Origin: an uncultured Bacteroidales bacterium
Lineage (GTDB): Bacteria; Bacteroidota; Bacteroidia; Bacteroidales; F082
Length of the DNA: 53,583 nt
Direction: 5' to 3'
Assembly: GCA_947303395.1 (NCBI GenBank)
Contig: CAMYYD010000014.1
Coordinates: forward strand, 1-53,583
The notes beneath the pieces were generated by a model. It searched no databases. It was not told the DNA's origin and was given only the letters and a program-made list of their open reading frames with translations. Below are positions 1 through 8,027 of the stretch, one piece after another; the stretch's first letter is position 1, and each line of letters begins with the position of its first letter. A program made the translations under genes and the position numbers.

Positions 1-47
1 GATGGTTGAGCGGTGCGATATAAGTAGCTTACCCTTTTTTGTCTGAA

Positions 48-515
48 ATGATAATAAACCCGACATACACAGGCAAACAATACTGGTCAACAGTCATAAT
101 CTCAGGATTGTTGTTAAGTGTCTTATTATCACTAGCTTACGTAATCTTTTACGAACGCCTTTATGTCGAATTCTCATACCTTTTCTCGATAATTTATCTC
201 ATCCCGTTCGTATGGCTTAGCATCACACTCGCTTTCTTTAAAAACAAATTCGTGTGGAGTGAGTTTTCTTACGGAAAAGCTTTTTTGATGAGTTTCCTTA
301 GCGGAATTATCGGATCAGTTATCTTCGGCGGCGTAATTTATATCCTGTACGCATACGTCGGAATGGAGAGTAGGATGGGACTTTACGCAAACAGCCGTCA
401 TATGCGAGAGCTCTTCTCACCAAGAGCCACTGCGCTATCGATGTTGATAATAAATGTAGTTTTATCACTGTTTTATTCAATAATTATTGCTATTTTTGCA
501 AGAAAAAAAGATTGA
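48..515 (+). CDS. DUF4199 family integral membrane protein
   Basis: A 155-residue hydrophobic protein with about four membrane segments (roughly residues 12-33, 41-62, 77-102 and 127-149) and a short basic C-terminus ending ARKKD. Size, topology and position directly before a GT2 glycosyltransferase fit the DUF4199 family of Bacteroidota, whose function is not known. ATG at 48 is preferred; an in-frame TTG at 39 would add three residues, and an in-frame stop at 21-23 blocks any longer form. No clear ribosome site is visible, which is normal in this phylum. The stop is followed after one base by the glycosyltransferase start, so the two are surely co-transcribed. The window begins just upstream, so the promoter cannot be seen. 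Confidence 0.75.
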   Translation: MIINPTYTGKQYWSTVIISGLLLSVLLSLAYVIFYERLYVEFSYLFSIIYLIPFVWLSITLAFFKNKFVWSEFSYGKAFLMSFLSGIIGSVIFGGVIYILYAYVGMESRMGLYANSRHMRELFSPRATALSMLIINVVLSLFYSIIIAIFARKKD

Positions 516-516
516 A

Positions 517-1452
517 ATGGATATATCTGTCGTTATACCTTTGCTGAATGAAGAGGAATCATTGCCGGAACTCGAGGCTTGGATTCGTCGTGTCATGACT
601 GAAAACAACTATTCTTATGAAATCGTGTTTGTTGACGATGGCAGCACCGATGCTTCATGGCACTGCATACAAAAGTTGAAGGAAAACAATCCTAATATTA
701 AAGGTATCAGATTCAGAAGGAATTACGGTAAATCTGCAGCTCTTAACGAAGGCTTCAAGATTGTGCAAGGCGACGTTGTCATCACAATGGATGCTGACCT
801 CCAGGACAGTCCTGATGAGATTCCTGAGCTTTACAATATGATTGAAAAAGACGGCTACGACCTCGTAAGTGGCTGGAAGAAAGTGCGTTACGACTCGAAA
901 GTTGCTAAAAACATCCCTTCAAAATTCTACAACTGGTCGACACGCCGCATGACTGGAATCAAGCTCCATGACTTCAACTGCGGACTCAAGGCTTATCGCA
1001 ACGAAGTGGTGAAAAGCATCGAGATTTATGGCGAAATGCACCGTTATATTCCTGTCATTGCCAAAGCGGCAGGATTCACGCACATAGGGGAGAAGGTGGT
1101 GCATCATCAGAAGAGGAAATTTGGTGTATCTAAATTCGGAATGAGCAGGTTTTTAAGAGGTTATCTCGATTTGCTCACAATCACATTCATCTCCAAATTC
1201 GGAAAACGCCCGATGCATCTCTTCGGCGGACTCGGCTCTTTGATGTTCCTCGCTGGTTTCATTATCGGAATCATATTGGTTGTCAAGAAGTTTGCTTATC
1301 ACGCTTATGGTATGACCAGCCGTCCTTTATTCTACTTGGCTTTGGTGTGCATAATCGTTGGTGTACAACTGTTTATGACAGGATTCCTCGCCGAGCTTGT
1401 GCAGTCGTCGTCAAGTAAACAAAAGGTATACGGCATTGCCGAAAGAATATAA
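517..1452 (+). CDS. Family 2 glycosyltransferase, DPM/GtrB-like, membrane anchored
   Basis: A 311-residue protein with an N-terminal GT-A fold: IPLLNEEESLPELE near residues 7-20, the nucleotide-binding FVDDGSTD near 40, and the metal-binding DADLQD near 92. Two C-terminal membrane helices lie around residues 230-255 and 265-292. This is the architecture of polyprenyl-phosphate glycosyltransferases (dolichol-phosphate mannose synthase and GtrB/ArnC-like enzymes), which load a sugar from a nucleotide sugar onto a lipid phosphate at the inner membrane. The acceptor and sugar cannot be read from the sequence. The start is ATG 517, one base after the DUF4199 stop; the frame is open further upstream (to 487) but that part overlaps the previous gene. 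A strong hairpin terminator follows. Confidence 0.85.
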   Translation: MDISVVIPLLNEEESLPELEAWIRRVMTENNYSYEIVFVDDGSTDASWHCIQKLKENNPNIKGIRFRRNYGKSAALNEGFKIVQGDVVITMDADLQDSPDEIPELYNMIEKDGYDLVSGWKKVRYDSKVAKNIPSKFYNWSTRRMTGIKLHDFNCGLKAYRNEVVKSIEIYGEMHRYIPVIAKAAGFTHIGEKVVHHQKRKFGVSKFGMSRFLRGYLDLLTITFISKFGKRPMHLFGGLGSLMFLAGFIIGIILVVKKFAYHAYGMTSRPLFYLALVCIIVGVQLFMTGFLAELVQSSSSKQKVYGIAERI

Positions 1453-1488
1453 AAAACAAGGGGCGAACAATTCGCCCCTAATTTTTTG
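1451..1488. terminator. Bidirectional intrinsic terminator between convergent genes
   Basis: An 8-bp perfect stem GGGGCGAA / TTCGCCCC (1460-1467 and 1471-1478) with a 3-base loop is followed by TAATTTTTT on the plus strand and preceded by AAAAAA, which reads as a T run on the minus strand. It can stop both the glycosyltransferase transcript and the rubrerythrin transcript arriving from the right. Confidence 0.85.
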
Positions 1489-1494
1489 TCCGTT

Positions 1495-1522
1495 AACTGA
1501 ATAACTGACCAACTGAATAACT
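1495..1522. repeat. 12-bp direct repeat in the terminator-to-rubrerythrin spacer
   Basis: AACTGAATAACT occurs at 1495-1506 and again at 1511-1522, separated by GACC. It lies between the terminator and the rubrerythrin stop codon. No function is evident; it resembles short-word spacer sequence seen in other intergenic regions of this window. Confidence 0.6.
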
Positions 1523-1527
1523 TTAAA

Positions 1528-2073
1528 CTATTTGAAGTATCTGTTATACAGTCCTTCAAAGCCTTTGCCGTGACGAGCTTCGTCCTTTGCCATCTCGTGA
1601 ACTGTGTCGTGGATAGCGTCGAGGTTGCGTTCTTTTGCAATGCGTGCAATGCGCATCTTTTCCTCGCAGGCGCCACATTCTGCCACCATACGTTTGTAGA
1701 CGTTTGTCTTGGTGTCCCAAACCACCTCGCCAAGCAATTCAGCGAAACGTGCACAATGGTCAGCTTCTTCAAAAGCATAACGTCGGAAAGCTTCTGCAAT
1801 CTCAGGATAGCCTTCCCGGTCGGCCTGACGGCTCATTGCCAGATACATACCGACCTCAGTGGCCTCTCCCATATACTGGGCATTTAAGTCTTTGATCATC
1901 TCATCGCCAGTGCCTTTGGCAATACCGACGACATGCTCGGTCACAAAGTTAAGGGCTGCACTCTCATCGAGGACCTTCCATTCAACAACCTGTTTGCATT
2001 GTGGGCATCTTTCAGGAGCTTCTTCTCCTTCATAAACGAAGCCGCAAATTGGACATACGAATTTTTTCTTCAT
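1528..2073 (-). CDS. rbr: Reverse rubrerythrin (rubredoxin domain first), peroxide-reducing
   Basis: A 181-residue cytoplasmic iron protein. Residues 1-36 form a rubredoxin-like FeS4 site (CPICG at 7-11, CPQC at 23-26); the rest is a ferritin-like four-helix diiron domain with the expected carboxylate/histidine motifs ([35 protein letters not shown]). The rubredoxin-before-ferritin order is that of reverse rubrerythrins, which reduce hydrogen peroxide with electrons from NAD(P)H via redox partners; many annotations call them NADH peroxidase. It sits 33 bp after the GH109 gene on the same strand with no obvious promoter between, so read-through from that gene is likely. Its 3' end meets the bidirectional terminator. 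It marks the host as an anaerobe needing peroxide defence. Confidence 0.9.
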   Translation of the reverse strand: MKKKFVCPICGFVYEGEEAPERCPQCKQVVEWKVLDESAALNFVTEHVVGIAKGTGDEMIKDLNAQYMGEATEVGMYLAMSRQADREGYPEIAEAFRRYAFEEADHCARFAELLGEVVWDTKTNVYKRMVAECGACEEKMRIARIAKERNLDAIHDTVHEMAKDEARHGKGFEGLYNRYFK

Positions 2074-2106
2074 GATATTTTTAGTTTAGTTAATTAATTA
2101 TGATGT

Positions 2107-3528
2107 TTATTTCATTGCATGTTTGTATCCATTGACTTTATTCCAGTCACCTCTTGTGAAATCTGGCATCTTCACCGGCATGCCATGATTCTCAATTGAA
2201 GCCGCTGAAAGTTCTCCGATGCATGACCATTCTGCTGCATCGTAAACATCTTCATCAAGCGGTAAACCGTTCTGTAAGCAGTAAATCAGACGGTAATCCA
2301 TGATAAAGTCCATGCCGCCGTGACCGCCAACTTTCTTTGCGAGCTCCTCAACATCTTTCGCAATAGGATGGAGGTACTCCGCCAAAATCTTGTCGCGAAT
2401 ATCTTTAGGAACAAATCCATGAACGTTGAGATGCTGACCTTCTTCAAGGAATCCTTCCGGAAGATTCTTTTCCATCAATGTGAAGCCTTCGACAGGATAT
2501 TTGTTTGCAAAGCCTTCTGTACCGGTAAGCTGGAATAATCTATTGTATGGTCTATAAGTATAGACGTTGTGTTCAATCAATATTGTCTTGCCCTTTGTGG
2601 TCTGAATCATGGTTGTGGTCATGTCGCCATTGGCAAACTGGTCGGTGCCCATCATCTTTTTTGCGATTTCCTTGCCGTTATAAGAAGGGGTGCTCATCGA
2701 TACGAGATAATCCATTTTGTCGCCACGATGGATGTCGAGAACCTGGCAGATTGGTCCGAGGCCGTGGGTAGCGTACACATCGCCGCTATGTTTCTGATTG
2801 TAGTCGAGACGCCAATTGTCTTGATATTCAGCCCAATACGGTTCCAGATTGTGGATGTAGGCACCTTCGCCGTGAATCACCTCGCCAAGCATACCGAGTT
2901 GAGCCATATTGAGTGCCGTCATCTCGAAGAAGTCGTATGTGCAGTTTTCGAGCATCATGCAGTGTTTGCGAGTCTGCTCGGAGACGTCGACAAGTTTCCA
3001 GCAGTCTTCAACCGATGTTGCGGCTGGCACTTCCACAGCCACGTGTTTGCCATGTTGCATTGCATAAACCGCCATCTCGACATGAGTTTGCCAGTTGGTG
3101 CAGATGTACACGAGGTCGATGTCATCGCGCTCGCAAAGCTGTTTATATGCTGTCGGACCGACATATTCAGCGGCACGCGGCAAACCTTTAGCCTCCAAAA
3201 TGCCACTCTGCACTTTCTCCACGTTCTCCTGCAGGAGGTCGCACAAAGCTACAACCTCAACGCCGTCGATGAATGTCATGCGGTAAACGGCATCCGGACC
3301 GCGCATTCCAAGGCCGATGAATCCGATGCGGACATTTTCAATAGGCTCAGCGGCAAACTGAAGCATACTCGACTGGCCCTCAACACGTTGCGGCTCGTCA
3401 AAGACTATGACGTTATCTTTTATATGATATTTTTTATCTGATTTAGTATCGCATTTACAACCAGTCATCGCAATGAAAATGACTAATATCAATGCGGAAA
3501 TCGATATAGTTAATCTGTTATTTTTCAT
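2107..3528 (-). CDS. GH109 alpha-N-acetylgalactosaminidase lipoprotein (Gfo/Idh/MocA fold)
   Basis: A 473-residue NAD-dependent glycosidase candidate. Residues 1-24 form a lipoprotein signal ending MTG-C (Cys24), so the enzyme is membrane-anchored and exported. The Rossmann motif GFIGLGMRG lies near residues 69-77. The block LENCTYDFFEMTALNMAQ, the YIHNL segment, THGLGPICQVLDIHRGD and HGGMDFIMDY match, from memory, the GH109 family founded on the Elizabethkingia blood-group-A-converting enzyme, rather than ordinary inositol dehydrogenases. These enzymes remove terminal alpha-GalNAc by an oxidation-elimination route that recycles NAD. The gene is divergent from an N-acetylhexosamine kinase, which supports GalNAc as product. 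It could instead be another lipoprotein member of the Gfo/Idh/MocA superfamily; substrate specificity is inferred. Confidence 0.82.
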   Translation of the reverse strand: MKNNRLTISISALILVIFIAMTGCKCDTKSDKKYHIKDNVIVFDEPQRVEGQSSMLQFAAEPIENVRIGFIGLGMRGPDAVYRMTFIDGVEVVALCDLLQENVEKVQSGILEAKGLPRAAEYVGPTAYKQLCERDDIDLVYICTNWQTHVEMAVYAMQHGKHVAVEVPAATSVEDCWKLVDVSEQTRKHCMMLENCTYDFFEMTALNMAQLGMLGEVIHGEGAYIHNLEPYWAEYQDNWRLDYNQKHSGDVYATHGLGPICQVLDIHRGDKMDYLVSMSTPSYNGKEIAKKMMGTDQFANGDMTTTMIQTTKGKTILIEHNVYTYRPYNRLFQLTGTEGFANKYPVEGFTLMEKNLPEGFLEEGQHLNVHGFVPKDIRDKILAEYLHPIAKDVEELAKKVGGHGGMDFIMDYRLIYCLQNGLPLDEDVYDAAEWSCIGELSAASIENHGMPVKMPDFTRGDWNKVNGYKHAMK

Positions 3529-3562
3529 AATGATGAAATTAGAATGTAAAAATACAAAATTT

Positions 3563-3594
3563 TTTCATACGGATTATAATTATTTCTAATTTTA
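3563..3594 (+). promoter_or_regulatory. Candidate promoter for the N-acetylhexosamine kinase gene
   Basis: TTTC at 3563-3566 and TAATTTTA at 3587-3594, 20 bp apart, approximate the Bacteroidota TTTG / TAnnTTTG promoter. The kinase ATG follows at 3609. The 80-bp divergent spacer must also serve the GH109 gene on the other strand. Confidence 0.4.
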
Positions 3595-3608
3595 CAAAAA
3601 AATTTGTC

Positions 3609-4637
3609 ATGGAAAATTTGAAAGATATTGTCTCCAAGTTTGAGATTGAAGGAAAAGTCGCCGATGTAAAGCCGATGGGCGAGGGCCTGATTAACGACAC
3701 ATACAAAGTGTTTACCGAAGGTTGCGAGAAGCCTAAGTATGTTTTGCAACGTATCAACAATGCGATTTTTCAGGATGTCGACATGCTTATGGATAATATT
3801 AATAAGGTGACCGAGCATCTCAGAAAAAAAGGCAGATATAGTCTTCAATTTTTAAAAACCAACGATGGCAAGTCTTACTATTTCGATGGTGAAAAATATT
3901 GGCGGTTGATGGATTTCGTGCCTGATTCTATTACATATCAAGCAGTTACACCAGAATACTCGTATATTGCTGGTAAGTCGTTCGGCGAATTTGAGTCACT
4001 TTTGGACGATTTGAAAGAGCCTCTGGGTGAGATTATCCCTGATTTTCATAATATTGAATTCCGTTTAAAACAGCTTCGCGATGCCATTGCTGAAGATAGG
4101 GTAGGTCGTGTGAAAGAAGTGCAGTATTATCTCGACGAGATCTTCAAACGTGAAGAAATAATGACTCTTGGCGAGCGTCTTTTCCGTGAAGGCAAACTCC
4201 CAAAACGCATCTGCCATTGCGATACTAAAGTCAACAATATGCTTTTCGATAAAGACGGCAACGTATTGTGTATCATCGACTTGGACACAGTAATGCCAAG
4301 TTTTGTCTTCTCAGATTACGGCGATTTTTTGAGGACTGCAGCAAATACAGGTGCTGAAGACGATCCAAATCTCGACAATATCGATTTCAACATGGAGATT
4401 TACAATGCGTTTACGAAAGGTTACCTTGAAGGCACGAAAGGTTTCCTCTTTCCAATCGAAAAAGAAAACCTTCCGTATGCGGCGTTGCTGTTTCCATATA
4501 TGCAAACCGTCAGATTCCTAGCAGATTACATCAACGGCGACACCTATTATAAAATCAAATATCCCGAACACAACCTCGTCCGCACCAAAGCGCAATGGCG
4601 ATTATTCGAACGTGCGGAAGAGAAAATTATTCCGTAG
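3609..4637 (+). CDS. nahK: N-acetylhexosamine 1-kinase (aminoglycoside-phosphotransferase fold)
   Basis: A 342-residue kinase of the APH/choline-kinase fold. The catalytic loop is HCDTKVNN (around residues 202-209) and the metal-binding aspartate is in CIIDLDT (near 223-229); the HCDTK form is typical of the NahK group. NahK uses ATP to phosphorylate GalNAc or GlcNAc at the anomeric position, feeding a uridylyltransferase and an epimerase. The context fits: a GH109 enzyme releasing GalNAc lies upstream on the other strand, and a sugar-1-phosphate nucleotidyltransferase and galactokinase lie downstream. The ATG start at 3609 gives the full-length N-lobe (FEIEGKVADVKPMGEGLIN). The last 11 bp overlap the end of the convergent MFS gene and no terminator is present. 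A related sugar specificity is possible. Confidence 0.82.
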   Translation: MENLKDIVSKFEIEGKVADVKPMGEGLINDTYKVFTEGCEKPKYVLQRINNAIFQDVDMLMDNINKVTEHLRKKGRYSLQFLKTNDGKSYYFDGEKYWRLMDFVPDSITYQAVTPEYSYIAGKSFGEFESLLDDLKEPLGEIIPDFHNIEFRLKQLRDAIAEDRVGRVKEVQYYLDEIFKREEIMTLGERLFREGKLPKRICHCDTKVNNMLFDKDGNVLCIIDLDTVMPSFVFSDYGDFLRTAANTGAEDDPNLDNIDFNMEIYNAFTKGYLEGTKGFLFPIEKENLPYAALLFPYMQTVRFLADYINGDTYYKIKYPEHNLVRTKAQWRLFERAEEKIIP

Positions 4638-5916
4638 GAATATCTTTATTTACGTTTTTATGTCCAATCAATGCGTAGAACAGTATATATGCTGCGCAGA
4701 ACAACACCACGACGTAACTTGTCATGTAGCTTCCAGTCCAGTCGGCAACAAGTCCTTGTAAACCAACCATAATGGCAAAACCGAACACCATAGTCATGAA
4801 GATGCCCGATGCCATTGCTGTGTATTTGCCAAGGCCTTCAGTAGCGAGGTTGAAGATGCTGCCCCACATAACTGAGGTGCAGAGACCCACAAGGATGAAT
4901 GCAAAAATTCCAACAGGAACTTCAGCCCAGATCACTGATACGTTTGCCCAGTCGATTCCAGGAACCTTAACCATGATGCTTGTTGGAGCAAACATTCCGA
5001 ACAAAACAAGCACTATTGAAGCGATGGAAACCGTTGTCACCATTGCCTTTGACGACACTTTGCCGCCGATTGCGCCACCAACGAAACGTCCGATAAGCAT
5101 CATCAGCCAATAGACGGCCACGATAAGACCAACGATGGTTCCGTTCATACCGAAACCTGGAGTTGCCGCATCAGGAGTTGCTGTGAGATATTGCATGATG
5201 TAAGTAGGAGTGCCCACTTCAATACCGCCGTACAAGAAAATGGCGAGGATGCCGAGTTTGAAGTGACGGAACGAGAAGGCGCTGTACTTGTCCTTGACTT
5301 CTGATTTTACCTCTACAGGTTGTGCAGGTTCTTCAATCTTTGTGAAGAGAATCACAATGAAACCGATGACAAAGATTGCCAAGGCTATCATCAAAGCTGG
5401 AGTTGCGTCGGAAATCTTAGCTTTTGTTGCCTCTCCGATGAGTGCTCCCATGATGATGTAAACAGCAACAGCAGCTGCTGAGTTAAACACGCCGCCAATC
5501 TGGATGAGCTGATTTCCTTTGTTGCCGCCACCTCCGAGAAGGTTTAACATTGGGTTAACGACTGTGTTGAGCATACACATGCAGAATCCAGCGATGAATG
5601 CGCCGATGAGGTACACTCCGAAACCTGCCCAACCAGATGCCCATTGCACCAAAATGCCAATGATACCTACTGCTAACGCAATAAGCGAGGTCTTTTTATA
5701 ACCATATCTCTTGATGAGCATTCCCGAAGGAATTCCCATGATGAGATAAGCGATGAAATTGCCGTAATTGCCAATCTGCGAAAGAAAATTGCTCGCACCG
5801 TACTGGTTTTTAACGATAACTGCCATAGGTGAACAGAGGTTTGTCACGAAAGCTATCATCGCGAAGAGGGCTATCATAACTATGATCGCGCCCCATTGTT
5901 TTGCTTTATCTGCCAT
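4627..5916 (-). CDS. MFS sugar transporter, FucP-like
   Basis: A 429-residue inner-membrane protein with about twelve hydrophobic segments in two halves split by a charged loop near residues 193-215. The N-terminal half has the MFS loop after helix 2 (GMLIKRYGYKKTS). The pattern resembles the fucose/glucose/galactose-type proton symporters of the FucP group. It is the last gene of the minus-strand set that includes a nucleotidyltransferase and galactokinase, so it probably imports galactose and/or N-acetylhexosamines freed by the nearby glycosidases; this is inference from context. The start is 50 bp from the upstream stop, and that spacer holds a 20-bp palindrome. Its last 11 bp overlap the kinase gene on the other strand. 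Confidence 0.8.
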   Translation of the reverse strand: MADKAKQWGAIIVMIALFAMIAFVTNLCSPMAVIVKNQYGASNFLSQIGNYGNFIAYLIMGIPSGMLIKRYGYKKTSLIALAVGIIGILVQWASGWAGFGVYLIGAFIAGFCMCMLNTVVNPMLNLLGGGGNKGNQLIQIGGVFNSAAAVAVYIIMGALIGEATKAKISDATPALMIALAIFVIGFIVILFTKIEEPAQPVEVKSEVKDKYSAFSFRHFKLGILAIFLYGGIEVGTPTYIMQYLTATPDAATPGFGMNGTIVGLIVAVYWLMMLIGRFVGGAIGGKVSSKAMVTTVSIASIVLVLFGMFAPTSIMVKVPGIDWANVSVIWAEVPVGIFAFILVGLCTSVMWGSIFNLATEGLGKYTAMASGIFMTMVFGFAIMVGLQGLVADWTGSYMTSYVVVLFCAAYILFYALIGHKNVNKDIPTE

Positions 5917-5946
5917 AATTTTTCTTTTTTATTTAATATCCCGTAC

Positions 5947-5966
5947 GGACAAGGCATGCCTTGTCC
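5947..5966. repeat. Perfect 20-bp palindrome (REP-like) between two operon genes
   Basis: GGACAAGGCA/TGCCTTGTCC is fully self-complementary and ends at the base next to the nucleotidyltransferase stop codon (5967-5969). It has no T run after it on the minus strand, so it is not a standard terminator; it could be a repeated extragenic palindrome, an mRNA-stabilising 3' hairpin or a partial attenuator for the transporter gene. Confidence 0.8.
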
Positions 5967-6866
5967 CTACCACAAATTCTTCGGGTACACATTTTTGTCT
6001 ATAAGATTCTGGATCTTCTTAACGACATCCGGTTTATCTTCTTTGTATGTCACGCCGAACCAAACTGCATCGCTCGACAAAACTTTAAGTTTTGCCTTCT
6101 TTGCATTGATTAAGTTATTGACCATCAATGGGATGTAGAACTCAGCTTTAATATTGGTTTGAGCCGGACCATCTAAGAACTCTTTGAAACCTGCTTCAAG
6201 ATAACCCAAAAAATCAGGTGTAAAACCAAAGAAATTCATTGAGACCAAGGTGTCGAGTGGGAGAGGATGCTCTCCTGTTTCATCAGTGTAGGCTGCACCT
6301 TCAGCTGTTTTTGCAATTGCAGTGCGCTCTACGATTGTCTGCAAATAGTTGCATCTATTAGATGTGCAAACACCACGTGAAACGGTTCCGAAATCTGACA
6401 AAGTGTTTTGGAGTTTGTAGGCAACCATCGAATAGGCGCCTTTCTTGCCTTCGCATTCCATGAGATATTTCGCCATCACCTCGAATGCCTCTTTACCATA
6501 AAAATCGTCAGCGTTGATAACTGCAAACGGTTCCTTAATGACGTTGGCTGCCATCAAAACTGCATGACCAGTTCCCCAAGGTTTTACACGACCTTCCGGC
6601 ACTGTGTATCCCTTTGGCAGACACTCAAGTCCTTGATACACATATTCTACCGGGATTCCAAACTTCGCGCTACTGTTCACTTTCTCGAAAGCCTCTGCGA
6701 AATCTTTACGAATCACAAACACGACTTTTCCGAATCCTGCGCGCTTGGCGTCGTAAATCGAATAATCCAAAATCGCTTCATTGTTTGGACCTACACCGTC
6801 CATCTGCTTCAGGGCTCCATATCGCGAACCCATTCCAGCTGCTAAAACTAATAATGTTGGCTTCAT
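5967..6866 (-). CDS. Sugar-1-phosphate nucleotidyltransferase
   Basis: A 299-residue cytoplasmic NTP-transferase. The N-terminal signature LAAGMGSRYGALKQMD (residues 7-22) binds the nucleotide phosphate, and the metal-binding region INADDFYG lies near residues 118-125. The family joins a sugar 1-phosphate to a nucleoside triphosphate. Its location between galactokinase (11 bp upstream) and a sugar transporter, and near a NahK-type kinase, suggests it makes UDP-galactose and/or UDP-GalNAc/GlcNAc from the kinase products. No galactose-1-phosphate uridylyltransferase (GalT) is seen in the window, so it may replace that step. The sugar and nucleotide cannot be fixed from sequence alone; a glucose-1-phosphate enzyme is the main alternative. 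Confidence 0.8.
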   Translation of the reverse strand: MKPTLLVLAAGMGSRYGALKQMDGVGPNNEAILDYSIYDAKRAGFGKVVFVIRKDFAEAFEKVNSSAKFGIPVEYVYQGLECLPKGYTVPEGRVKPWGTGHAVLMAANVIKEPFAVINADDFYGKEAFEVMAKYLMECEGKKGAYSMVAYKLQNTLSDFGTVSRGVCTSNRCNYLQTIVERTAIAKTAEGAAYTDETGEHPLPLDTLVSMNFFGFTPDFLGYLEAGFKEFLDGPAQTNIKAEFYIPLMVNNLINAKKAKLKVLSSDAVWFGVTYKEDKPDVVKKIQNLIDKNVYPKNLW

Positions 6867-6877
6867 TTTATTATAAT

Positions 6878-8026
6878 TTATTCAATTCTTCTTGCCCCAT
6901 CAGATATGATTACATCATAGATCTTCGGCTCATGTCCGAATTTTTTATTGAATTTTTCTTTTGCTGTTGCGATAAACTTGTCATATAAATCTTCTTTCAC
7001 AAGGTTTATCGTGCATCCGCCAAAGCCACCGCCCATAACGCGAGAACCTGTAACGCCGCATTCTTTGGCGATGTCGTTCAAGAAATCGAGCTCGTCGCAA
7101 CTGACTTCGTATTCCTTGCTCATGCCGTAATGCGTGCCGTACATGCGGTCGCCAACTGTAGCGTAATCGCCTTTTTCAAGTGCATCGCAAACGTCTAAAA
7201 CACGCTGTTTCTCACCGATAACGTACTTTGCGCGTATGTAATCTTCATTTGAAATCTCCTTTTTCACCTCATCGAGCATTGCCATCGTAGCGTCACTTAG
7301 ATATTTCACTTCAGGATGACATTTTGCAATGTGTGCGCAAGCATTTTCACATGATTCACGACGTTTGTTGTATGCTGATGAAGCTAATTCATGCTTCACA
7401 ACGGTGTCAAGCAAAACGACTTTATATCCTTTAGGATCGAATGGGAAATATTCGAATTCCATTGTCGCGCAGTTGAGTCGCATCAGGTGACCTTTCTTGC
7501 CGAAAATAGAGGCAAACTGGTCCATGATACCGCATTTCACTCCGCAGTAGTTATGTTCGGTCGACTGCCCGATGCGTGCAAGTTCAAACTTGTCGATACC
7601 TAAATTATAAATGTCGTTCAAAGCGAACGCGAAAGTGCTTTCCAATGCCGCTGATGATGACATTCCTGCTCCAAGTGGCACGTCGCCAGCGAAAACGGTA
7701 TCAAAACCTTTCGGCTGGAATCCGCGTTTCTGCATTTCTCTTACAACACCGAAAATATATCTTGCCCAAGACTCTTTCGGAGCGTCTTCTTCACGCATGC
7801 CAAATTCTGTCTGCGCCTGATAATCAATAGAATAAGCTCTGATTTTATCAGTTCCGTTAGGATTTATCGCGGCGTAGATACCTTTATCAATAGCTCCCGG
7901 AAACACAAATCCACCATTATAATCGGTATGTTCGCCGATCAGATTCACGCGACCTGGTGAGGTGTAAATGCGTATCTCATTGCCAAACAACGAGTTAAAC
8001 TTTTCTTTTATAGCTTTGATATCCAT
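6878..8026 (-). CDS. galK: Galactokinase
   Basis: A 382-residue GHMP kinase of normal galactokinase length. Diagnostic motifs: GRVNLIGEHTDYNGGF (residues 25-40, the galactokinase signature), the ATP-binding PLGAGMSSSAALE (117-129) and the C-terminal MGGGFGGCTINLV. It phosphorylates alpha-galactose at C1 with ATP, the entry step to the Leloir pathway. The start codon lies one base after the stop of the T9SS-secreted protein, and the nucleotidyltransferase follows after 11 bp, so all three share a transcript. A role in using galactose freed from host glycans is likely. An N-acetylgalactosamine kinase activity is a lesser possibility. Confidence 0.93.
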   Translation of the reverse strand: MDIKAIKEKFNSLFGNEIRIYTSPGRVNLIGEHTDYNGGFVFPGAIDKGIYAAINPNGTDKIRAYSIDYQAQTEFGMREEDAPKESWARYIFGVVREMQKRGFQPKGFDTVFAGDVPLGAGMSSSAALESTFAFALNDIYNLGIDKFELARIGQSTEHNYCGVKCGIMDQFASIFGKKGHLMRLNCATMEFEYFPFDPKGYKVVLLDTVVKHELASSAYNKRRESCENACAHIAKCHPEVKYLSDATMAMLDEVKKEISNEDYIRAKYVIGEKQRVLDVCDALEKGDYATVGDRMYGTHYGMSKEYEVSCDELDFLNDIAKECGVTGSRVMGGGFGGCTINLVKEDLYDKFIATAKEKFNKKFGHEPKIYDVIISDGARRIE

Positions 8027-8027
8027 G

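Noticed and set aside
1332..1799. 155-codon minus-strand frame spanning the terminator
   Set aside because: It runs through the terminator and overlaps both the glycosyltransferase (antisense) and rubrerythrin (other frame). No recognisable protein.
2569..3441. 290-codon open frame on the plus strand
   Set aside because: It lies wholly antisense to the GH109 gene, which has clear family motifs and a signal peptide. The plus-strand product has no recognisable domain and no promoter.
2107..3528. Ordinary inositol or sugar dehydrogenase call for the Gfo/Idh/MocA protein
   Set aside because: The lipoprotein signal and the GH109-like LEN..Y, THGLGP..DIHRGD and HGGMD segments favour a glycosidase, as does the adjacent NahK-type kinase.
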